Source: Alteromonadaceae bacterium BrNp21-10 (lineage in GTDB: Bacteria > Pseudomonadota > Gammaproteobacteria > Enterobacterales > Alteromonadaceae). From it: DNA of 64,000 bases. The stretch lies in assembly GCA_030418115.1 (NCBI GenBank), contig JAUHQD010000002.1:62001-126000 (forward strand), given 5' to 3'. The notes under the pieces are model-generated. The model was not told the origin of the DNA. It saw only the letters and a program-made list of their open reading frames with translations, and ran no database searches. Each line of letters opens with the position of its first letter. Position 1 is the first letter of the stretch. A program made the translations under genes and the position numbers. This document shows, piece by piece, positions 54,252 to 61,453 of the stretch.

Positions 54252-54338
54252 CTATTTCTCGCCAATTACGCCCTCTATTGTGAGGGTAATCGCCCTAAAA
54301 GTGAAAGGATGGATAAGACCAGCTTGTGAAATTTTCAG

Positions 54339-54851
54339 TTAGTCGGCATTTCGCACTAATCTGACATAGGTAAACAGGGTTTTCTGTTTTAAGGAATTAC
54401 TGCCGTTAAAAAAGGCGATAACCCAGCTGCGCTCCAGATCCACCATTGATGGTGTGGATGTCCAGAAATCGTCAGACGGAGTGTTAGGGAACATAGTGGA
54501 ATTAATGGATGAACGCACACATTGGCGCTCAACAATAGTACTGAGTTCTTTTAAGTTAGGTAAACGCCAACCACTTCGATCTGAAAACTCATATCCATGC
54601 GCGATTTGTAGCGCTTGTTGCCACGTCATTGGAGTTGGGTCGCCATAACAGTAATTGTCTTGCACATGCCAGGTTTGGCCAATAGCACAACGCATCCACA
54701 TTAACTTAGTGGTGCTATCAATAACGGTGCCGCCGGTGGCCACGTTAAACTGTTCTTCGGGTGCCGTTTCATCAATAGTGGATAAACACACCTCAGCAAA
54801 CGCCGAAAACTGCATGAAAGACAATATTGCCGCTAAAACCAATTTCATCAT
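54339..54851 (-). CDS. Exported Lcl/DUF1566 domain protein
   Basis: A 170-residue protein: signal peptide (LVLAAILSFMQFSAFA) and one DUF1566 (Lcl C-terminal) domain, seen in STTKLMWMRCAIGQTW, TWQQALQIAHGYEF, GWRLPNLKELSTIV, DFWTSTPSM and the end TYVRLVRN. Such domains occur in secreted and adhesive proteins. The ATG abuts the stop of the larger upstream gene, which carries a related C-terminal domain, so the two are coexpressed and may act together. Confidence 0.85.
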   Translation of the reverse strand: MMKLVLAAILSFMQFSAFAEVCLSTIDETAPEEQFNVATGGTVIDSTTKLMWMRCAIGQTWHVQDNYCYGDPTPMTWQQALQIAHGYEFSDRSGWRLPNLKELSTIVERQCVRSSINSTMFPNTPSDDFWTSTPSMVDLERSWVIAFFNGSNSLKQKTLFTYVRLVRNAD

Positions 54852-56576
54852 TTAACGCCCTGCCCTAACGAGTCGAACTCGAGCTGCTGAAGATTTGTTA
54901 AGAAAGTTATCATTGCCCGTTGCAAAATCAATAGCCCACGCATTTTGCGCCTCTTCTACGGCGACACCATCAGCACTCGATCCTTTGGTCCAATACCATA
55001 CCGGCGGTGTGATCCCAGTACTAGTGTAAGGAAAGTATTCATCATCAATTAACGGAGTGCTTGTTTTTCCTAAATGCAGTATGGACAACAATTCATTATG
55101 TGACGGCAGACGCCAATCATAAAATCCACATAATCCCGCAGTATTAATCGCATTAATATAAGCCGTGGTATTACACTCAGCTAAGGTACAGCTAGTGTCG
55201 GCACCGTTTAAATTTCCCATTTCACCACCCGCATCGTCTTCCTGATACCAGGAATAAGTATTGCGATTGTCTTGCAAAGCCAAATTGTGCAATTTAATTT
55301 CCCACACCAGTCCAGTTACGTTATCACGCACACATCGCCATGGTTGCCTGATATCGTCGACCTGATCACCAATATCATCTAAGCGAGTAAAGTCAAATCC
55401 GCCTTCACCCCGCCCCGCTTTTTCAATAAAGCCGCTGGCGGTGATACGATCGCGGCCCTTATCGGCATCCTGTCCGGGGAACTTAGCGTTGATGCCACTA
55501 ACCTTAGTACTATTACTCGCACGTAACATTACGCCGGTGTCATTCATCCGCGAAATAGGCATCGGCAATACTTGGACACTTATACTCTCTTCCACTAAGT
55601 GTCCTAACGCATCGGTCACCTGTAAACTCAAAGTTGCCGTATCACTCTCGGCTACTTTAGGCGCAATCGCGTAGGTGATAATAGCGTCCTCATCAGTAAT
55701 CACTGGCATTAATGCAGAATCATTAAGCCAACGATAACTAAAAGGAGCTGCATCAGGATTAACACTACTAGCAGTACCATAAAGTAATATGGTTTCACCA
55801 CTGACCACAGCTTGGTTTTTACCTGCATCCACAATAGGCAAAGTGTCACTGGCTGCGATCACTTTAAGGGTTACCTCAGCCTCATCTGTGCCGCCTTCTT
55901 GGTCGGTAACGATTAATGAAAAAACTAATGTTGATGCAGGGTCGAGAATAGGTGGGGTAACAGACAAATTGCTGCCATTCAAACTGAGTCCTTGTAAGAC
56001 TTGCGGTCCAGATAGCTGTTGCCAGCGCCATGCAGCAATGTCTGCGAATCCTGTTGGTGCATCAGCATCGGTACTGGTGATCCCAGACAACATAATGCTC
56101 GCACCTGCGGGGTATTGCCCAGTGTTATAGCCCGACTGTTGATTATAAGTAATTTGCGCATCAGGCAACGAGTTAACCGGCTCTATGGTAACGGTTACCA
56201 TATCAGTAGCTACGTTACCGTTACCATCCGTGGCCGATACGGTAAACTGATAGTTGAGTGTTTCCGTGGTTTCCGGTGCCATAAAGGTAGCGTTCGCTAC
56301 CGAAGTATCAGGGTGATTAACGGTTATTGAGGGGCTACCTTGCCATGCATAAATTAAATCGGTGGTTTGCCCTTTGCCGCTTGCTGTTAGGCTAACTGTT
56401 ACTTGCTCATTCACACTGAAGTCATTCAATGCGACAACACTAATAGCCACTTTAGGCGGTGGTTCAGGGCTATTACTCTCTAATAAATCATCACTGGAAC
56501 AAGCGAGCAACGACAAGATCCCTGCAACGATTATCATCACCCGTAATGGGCTTAAAAATATTTGGCTATAAATCAT
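54852..56576 (-). CDS. Lipoprotein with PKD-like repeats and Lcl/DUF1566 domain
   Basis: The 574-residue protein has a lipoprotein signal (VMIIVAGILSLLACSS, cysteine at the lipobox). Three immunoglobulin-like PKD/REJ-type domains follow (about 40-340), with repeated patterns such as YQFTVSATDGNGNVATDMVTV and LVFSLIVTDQEGGTDEAEVT. The C-terminal DUF1566 domain runs from about 360 (VTGLVWEIKLHN, WRLPSHNELLSIL, ARVRLVRAGR). It is probably on the outer membrane and may bind a partner or surface. It is the first gene of a pair with the smaller DUF1566 gene. Confidence 0.87.
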   Translation of the reverse strand: MIYSQIFLSPLRVMIIVAGILSLLACSSDDLLESNSPEPPPKVAISVVALNDFSVNEQVTVSLTASGKGQTTDLIYAWQGSPSITVNHPDTSVANATFMAPETTETLNYQFTVSATDGNGNVATDMVTVTIEPVNSLPDAQITYNQQSGYNTGQYPAGASIMLSGITSTDADAPTGFADIAAWRWQQLSGPQVLQGLSLNGSNLSVTPPILDPASTLVFSLIVTDQEGGTDEAEVTLKVIAASDTLPIVDAGKNQAVVSGETILLYGTASSVNPDAAPFSYRWLNDSALMPVITDEDAIITYAIAPKVAESDTATLSLQVTDALGHLVEESISVQVLPMPISRMNDTGVMLRASNSTKVSGINAKFPGQDADKGRDRITASGFIEKAGRGEGGFDFTRLDDIGDQVDDIRQPWRCVRDNVTGLVWEIKLHNLALQDNRNTYSWYQEDDAGGEMGNLNGADTSCTLAECNTTAYINAINTAGLCGFYDWRLPSHNELLSILHLGKTSTPLIDDEYFPYTSTGITPPVWYWTKGSSADGVAVEEAQNAWAIDFATGNDNFLNKSSAARVRLVRAGR

Positions 56577-56668
56577 GGCGGCTTAAGATTTAGAAGATTA
56601 CCTTGGTATCGTATTACTGACGAAAACCTTGAGTATTAACGTACCATTATCATGGCTGAGATTAAGTA

Positions 56669-57655
56669 ACCTGAATCCTGCTTAAGAAATTGAACTAAAT
56701 GCCTGTTCCAAGATCCGATCTTTCGACTAAAAGAGATCAATCTATAAAGGAACAGGCATGAGTAAATTAGTTGAGTTGTTTTGTGATGTCGATAATTTTT
56801 GCAAAGTATTTATTCCTCAATGGCGCAAACAACTGCTTGCAGACGGTACACAAAAACGTCAAAGAGAAGGGCAAATGACAACCAGTGAAATTATGACGAT
56901 TGTCGTCAGTTTTCATATGTCACATTACCGTGATTTCAAAAATTACTATCTTGGGTATGTATCCCTAGTGTACAAAAATGAGTTTCCAAATTTACTGAGT
57001 TACACACGATTTCTAGCGGTTATGCCTAGGGTCATCGTGCCTATGTGTGCCTATTTCACATCACTTAAAGGAAAGCCCACAGGGATTGAGTTCATTGACT
57101 CCACATGTATCAAGGTGTGTCATAAAATCCGAATACCAAGACATAAAACCTTCGATGGTATCGCTCAACGAGGTAAAGGTACTATGGGCTGGTTTTATGG
57201 TTTCAAGCTCCACTTGGTCGTCAATCATCAAGGTGAGATTGTTGCTGCAAAAGTGACTACAGGAAATGTGCATGACACCCAACCTGTGCGTGAATTAGCA
57301 GAAGGTTTGACGGATAAATTGTATGGCGATAAAGGCTACTTGAGTCAAGCTTTGGAAGCGGATTTATTGGACAAAGGTGTGAGTCTCATCACAACTGTTC
57401 GTAAAAATATGAAAGCAAAAGCCATGTCATTATGGGACCGGGCGATGCTTTCAAAGCGCTTTATAATTGAAACGATAAACGACCAACTTAAGAATATTTC
57501 ATTTATCGAACACTCAAGACATCGCAGTATAAACGGCTTTATGCTGAATTTACTTGCAGGATTGGTCGCGTATTGCTTAAAAGAAAACAAACCAAGTCTT
57601 AATTTAACTGACGTAGAGCGTAATTCTATGGTTATCGCTTAAGCAGATCTGAGGT
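56669..57655 (+). mobile_element. IS982-family insertion sequence, complete
   Basis: The element is 987 bp. Its left end ACCTGAATCCTGCTTAAG (56669-56686) and the complement of its right end (57638-57655) agree at 14 of 18 positions, including ACCT at the tip and TGCTTAAG inside. A 6-bp direct repeat TAAGTA flanks it (56663-56668 and 57656-57661). One intact transposase gene fills it. Complete ends and target repeat suggest a recent, possibly still active insertion. Confidence 0.88.
56758..57642 (+). CDS. IS982-family DDE transposase
   Basis: A 294-residue transposase of the IS4-like DDE fold with IS982 features. The catalytic aspartates are in EFIDSTCIKVCHK and LYGDKGYLSQ, and the glutamate in FIIETINDQLKN; FYGFKLHLVVNHQGEIV is a family stretch. 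The frame is intact, and its stop lies inside the right terminal repeat. An AAAGGAAC ribosome site lies before the ATG. Confidence 0.94.
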   Translation: MSKLVELFCDVDNFCKVFIPQWRKQLLADGTQKRQREGQMTTSEIMTIVVSFHMSHYRDFKNYYLGYVSLVYKNEFPNLLSYTRFLAVMPRVIVPMCAYFTSLKGKPTGIEFIDSTCIKVCHKIRIPRHKTFDGIAQRGKGTMGWFYGFKLHLVVNHQGEIVAAKVTTGNVHDTQPVRELAEGLTDKLYGDKGYLSQALEADLLDKGVSLITTVRKNMKAKAMSLWDRAMLSKRFIIETINDQLKNISFIEHSRHRSINGFMLNLLAGLVAYCLKENKPSLNLTDVERNSMVIA

Positions 57656-57675
57656 TAAGTAATATATAAACTTTC

Positions 57676-58164
57676 TCAATTATATTTGCGCTCGGCGATT
57701 TCACTTAAAGTCACTTGCGATGACTCCAAAAGTTTTTTACTGGCAGCAATATCGGTGACGTCATAGATCATCATGCAGATGTTATCCACTTTACCTGTGG
57801 TACCCACTAAGGGGGCTAAGGTGATATTTTGATACATATAATCTTCACTACCGGTAATAGGTCGATAATTCGGAAATTTAAATAAATAAGGCCGCTGTTC
57901 CCAAATTATGAATGCACGATTTTTTAATTCAAAGACAGGTTTTGTCTTAGACATAAACCATTTCCGATTAATATCAGGAAATAACTTAAACAGCATTTTG
58001 TCACGAACCTGACTCGGTAATAGCCCGCTGTGGCTCTCCATAAAACCATTCCACATTTTAACGTGGAAGGTTTTGTCTAACACCACTAAGCCAACATCAA
58101 CGGTTTGCAGCATATCCATCATCCAATGGAATTCAGTCAGATCGTTTAATCCATTGTCACTCAT
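57676..58164 (-). CDS. PAS-domain signalling protein
   Basis: A 162-residue protein that is mostly one PAS domain: DVGLVVLDKTFHVKMWNGFMES, GLLPSQVRDKMLFKLFP, and the C-terminal strands ITLAPLVGTTGKVDNICMMI with YDVTDIAASKKLL. It has no output domain. The gene starts 4 bp after the receiver-CheC gene, so it probably acts in the same pathway as a sensor or adaptor. The ligand or cofactor is unknown. Confidence 0.88.
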   Translation of the reverse strand: MSDNGLNDLTEFHWMMDMLQTVDVGLVVLDKTFHVKMWNGFMESHSGLLPSQVRDKMLFKLFPDINRKWFMSKTKPVFELKNRAFIIWEQRPYLFKFPNYRPITGSEDYMYQNITLAPLVGTTGKVDNICMMIYDVTDIAASKKLLESSQVTLSEIAERKYN

Positions 58165-58168
58165 GATA

Positions 58169-59164
58169 TTAATCCTCTAACCAGTGTGACAGCTTAGCAT
58201 TCATCACTTTCATCGATTCTTCGGTCACCAGTAAAACGAGCTCACAATGTACATTATAACCCTCTAAGCCATAGCTTAATTCGATAGCCAACGTTCGTCG
58301 CCAGCGCGCTTTATTAGTGCTTATTAGATCGGAGATATTACAGTGCTGCCCCAAAACCACGGGATGCCCCTGACTGAAGTGCATATCTAATTGTGTTGCC
58401 AAACCATTTAAACAAGAGCCAATAAGGATATTGGCGGCATCCATCAGCATTTCCAGTTGTACCTGATCATCCACTTCTTCTGTCACGTTTAATATTTTAG
58501 CGACGTCGCCAAAACTAGAGTCACTGAGAATAAACAACGCTTCACCACAAACCCCCGGACCAACAAATCCCTGACAAATACCCGACACGGTTTCTTTATC
58601 TTCAATATCCTGCAACATCATATGCAGTTCTGACGCTTCAATAAGGTTAACGTTAGGAATGGGCAATTTTACAAAAACATTGAGCATTCGCGCTAAATTA
58701 TCACCGGCTTGCCCCATGGCAATATTGGTGATTTCTTGATAACAATCACGCATTTCCGGCGCTAATTGAGTTAGTTCAGGTTCGTCATCCTCTGAACTTA
58801 GGGCGCGTATTTGCCATTTATCTAACACGGCCTCCAGCTTTGCTGGAACCACAGGTTTTTCGATAAAGTCTAGGGCGCCTAATTTTTTTACCCGTTCGTG
58901 GGCTTCCGGCTGAATATCGCCAGAAATAACAATGGTCTTAGTGGCTAGATTAAACTTTTGTATATGTTCTAAAACCTGATAACCGTCCATGATCGGCATA
59001 TTCAAGTCAAGCAGTAACAGTTGACCTTTATTTTCTTTTAGCGCAGCAATGCCTTCCTGACCATTTTTGGCAAAATAAACAGAGACATCCCAATCTTTTG
59101 GCAATGATTTAGCCACTTGTTTTCTGGCCACAAGGGAGTCATCGCAAATCAACACTGAAAACAT
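58169..59164 (-). CDS. Response regulator with CheC-like phosphatase domain
   Basis: The 331-residue protein joins a receiver domain (LICDDSLVARKQVAKSL; phosphate acceptor in LLLLDLNMPIMDGYQ; IEKPVVP lysine) to a C-terminal CheC/CheX-type domain (about 140-330). The two phosphatase motifs are visible as YQEITNIAMGQAGDNLA and MDAANILIGSCLNGLA. CheC-type enzymes remove phosphate from CheY-like regulators, so this may shut off signalling by partners. It is coexpressed with the PAS gene and divergent from a soluble chemoreceptor. Confidence 0.9.
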   Translation of the reverse strand: MFSVLICDDSLVARKQVAKSLPKDWDVSVYFAKNGQEGIAALKENKGQLLLLDLNMPIMDGYQVLEHIQKFNLATKTIVISGDIQPEAHERVKKLGALDFIEKPVVPAKLEAVLDKWQIRALSSEDDEPELTQLAPEMRDCYQEITNIAMGQAGDNLARMLNVFVKLPIPNVNLIEASELHMMLQDIEDKETVSGICQGFVGPGVCGEALFILSDSSFGDVAKILNVTEEVDDQVQLEMLMDAANILIGSCLNGLATQLDMHFSQGHPVVLGQHCNISDLISTNKARWRRTLAIELSYGLEGYNVHCELVLLVTEESMKVMNAKLSHWLED

Positions 59165-59535
59165 ATATTCGATTCAACTCGCTAATTACGGGGTTGTTAA
59201 TGGGTACTATGTTGCCACGTAAATTGAATTCAACAATTAATATTAATTATTGTGACGACCACTTAGTTTATCTGCACTAAAAAATAAAAATTGATCTAAA
59301 CTGACTTTGATGTGTAAATAAAATCAATACTTGGTCGTATCACCTGTATAAGATTAGTCAAAATATTTAGAAATATTAATGATTTATCCAAAACAGCCGA
59401 GATATATTACAAGCTAACTGTATTTTCGGATTAATTTCCAGTAAATACCAACCGTCATAATCGTTGAATTATCAGCTAACCAGTCATTCTGATAATTCAA
59501 CCCGACTAATTCAATAATTACTATATGGTGATAGG
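59165..59535. other. Divergent intergenic region before the chemoreceptor
   Basis: About 370 bp of AT-rich sequence without a supported gene. It should contain promoters for the receiver-CheC operon and the chemoreceptor. I could not choose -35/-10 elements with confidence. Confidence 0.5.
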
Positions 59536-60603
59536 ATGTTTGTTACTAAACAACGTTTTTTGCAGTTGCAGCAAAGTTATGATGCTTTGCAAAAAGAATT
59601 AGCAGAAGTTTCATCCGAAAAAAATGCAGCAATGGAACATATTGAAACGCTGGAACAAAATGCTGAAGTTAAAAAAAGGTTAGTTTTACAAGATGTGGTT
59701 TGGGAAAGTTTATTGTCATGTCTGAATCAAGTCAGTGAAGTCAGACAATCTGTATCGGCCTCTTATGATGCCATGCAAAATGAGTCAGCCTCCGTTGAAG
59801 ACGTCAGCAGTGTATTTTCCGAAAGTTCAGACTCCTTAGAAAAGATGACCAAGAGCATGCAAAGTGTCACCACCGATATGCAAGGCATGTCGGTCAGCAT
59901 TTCCAGCCTTAAAGACATTGCCGACAGTATTTTTACCTTTGTGAATACCATTTCCAAAATCTCCGACCAAACCAATCTATTAGCACTCAACGCCGCCATT
60001 GAAGCAGCACGAGCTGGTGAAGCCGGACGTGGCTTTTCGGTAGTGGCCGACGAAGTACGAGCCTTAGCCACCAACACCAATGAGTCTGCCGAAGAAGTCG
60101 GTGGTTTAGTGCAAAAAATTAAAGTGGATACCGATACCAGTGTGTCTTCGGTCACCGCCTTACAAGAAGCCAATGGAGAGTTAACTCAATCCATATCAAT
60201 GCTGAATGAAAGTTACCATCGTGTATCTGGCTTTTGTGAATCAATGAAAAATGCCATTTGCAACGCCACCGATAATGGCTTACTGCAAACCGTAAAACTA
60301 GATCATATTGTTTGGAAGACAGAAGTTTACGAGGCCGCTTTAGGGCGCTCTAACCTGACTAAAGACCAATTATTAAATCACAATGAATGTCGACTGGGTC
60401 AGTGGTATCAAGGTGAAGGCAAGAATCGCTATGCCGGTAATGCAGGGTTTCGTAATCTTGAAGAACCACATAAACGCATGCATGCTGAGGGAGTCAGCGC
60501 GTTGGCGGCAATAGAAAAAGATGATGTTGAACAAGCAATGGCGCATTTACATGCAATGGAAGAAGCCAGTAGTGAAGTAATGCGTCAGCTGGATTCAATT
60601 TGA
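59536..60603 (+). CDS. Soluble chemoreceptor with zinc-binding CZB domain
   Basis: A 355-residue methyl-accepting protein without membrane segments, so cytoplasmic. An N-terminal coiled coil leads to the conserved hairpin tip [20 protein letters not shown] followed by [15 protein letters not shown]. The C-terminal CZB domain has all four zinc ligands in the pattern: H257 (HIVW), C285 (CRLGQW), H312 and H316 (HKRMH). CZB receptors of this kind sense zinc or oxidants such as hypochlorite. It is divergent from the receiver-CheC and PAS genes, which may belong to its pathway. Confidence 0.94.
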   Translation: MFVTKQRFLQLQQSYDALQKELAEVSSEKNAAMEHIETLEQNAEVKKRLVLQDVVWESLLSCLNQVSEVRQSVSASYDAMQNESASVEDVSSVFSESSDSLEKMTKSMQSVTTDMQGMSVSISSLKDIADSIFTFVNTISKISDQTNLLALNAAIEAARAGEAGRGFSVVADEVRALATNTNESAEEVGGLVQKIKVDTDTSVSSVTALQEANGELTQSISMLNESYHRVSGFCESMKNAICNATDNGLLQTVKLDHIVWKTEVYEAALGRSNLTKDQLLNHNECRLGQWYQGEGKNRYAGNAGFRNLEEPHKRMHAEGVSALAAIEKDDVEQAMAHLHAMEEASSEVMRQLDSI

Positions 60604-60661
60604 ATAAAAAAGCAATCAAAACGCCTATTTATTCACTATAGCACTAACTTATAAATAAAAA

Positions 60662-60685
60662 ATTGAGGGGAATTACCCCCTCAAT
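60662..60685 (+). terminator. Hairpin after the chemoreceptor gene
   Basis: Perfect 9-bp arms ATTGAGGGG and CCCCTCAAT with a 6-base loop, 59 bp after the stop. No clear T-run. A second inverted repeat GGTCGG/CCGACC follows at 60719-60739. Confidence 0.55.
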
Positions 60686-60849
60686 CCCAGGGTCAATACA
60701 TGTATTAAAATCAGTATTGGTCGGTTTATCAAGCCGACCTGCGTAATATATATCCAACTGGGGCTATAATAAAAGGGAATTCTGATGAATAGTCGCTTTT
60801 CGGCCTTGAAAGCAGACCAGTTTCTTGTGGGAAATTGAAATAGGAACAC

Positions 60850-60873
60850 AAAAAAGGCTCAATCGAGCCTTTT
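60850..60873. terminator. Terminator for the 109-residue gene
   Basis: Arms AAAGGCTC and GAGCCTTT with an AATC loop, flanked by an A-tract and T-tract so that it works on both strands. It lies just after the stop of the minus-strand gene at 60885. Confidence 0.85.
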
Positions 60874-60884
60874 ACATAATTATT

Positions 60885-61214
60885 CTAAAATAAGCTTTCT
60901 TGATGCAAACTGATAAATTGATCACTTTCCACTTTGCTATAATCAATTTTATATTCTTTACCGTTGATGGTTTGCACAAAAATCAGTACTTTTTCTTCAC
61001 TAAACACTTCGCCCAAAGTAACGTCCACTAATTCAATGTCGTTCATCTTGGCATCGCGTTTATTGTCGGGTACTACACCCGTATAAACTTTTAAGCCTTT
61101 ATGCGTCACAGACACTACCGGCTGGTCATCGCCGTTTAGAATGAGCAGTTCGAGCTTTCTTACTTTATGAATAAGTGTATTTCTACCACTTACCAAAAAG
61201 GGCTTATCTTGCAT
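60885..61214 (-). CDS. Hypothetical protein of 109 residues
   Basis: I do not recognise this protein. It starts PFLVSGRNTLIHKVRKLELL and looks like a small all-beta fold: alternating hydrophobic strands (LELLILNGDDQPVVSVT, KVLIFVQTINGKEYKIDY) and no signal peptide or membrane segment. It has its own terminator and stands between the chemoreceptor and the large secreted protein. Coding is supported by the terminator placement and even composition. Confidence 0.7.
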   Translation of the reverse strand: MQDKPFLVSGRNTLIHKVRKLELLILNGDDQPVVSVTHKGLKVYTGVVPDNKRDAKMNDIELVDVTLGEVFSEEKVLIFVQTINGKEYKIDYSKVESDQFISLHQESLF

Positions 61215-61453
61215 GTGTTACTCCGTATTATTTTAATTATCGGCTCAATGATTGTTATTATAAAACAAACGATAACAAAGTTTTTTTTATTTCGCATCTG
61301 TTAATTAGCTTAAAACCTTTGATGTTAAAGGCTTACAACCATTATCCCGATAAAATTAGTCAAAAGCATCGCCAAAAACACGCTTATTTTATAATCATTT
61401 ATTACATTTTAAACTGCTAAACTCATTTTAAATACAATTGGTCAGAGCCTGCT

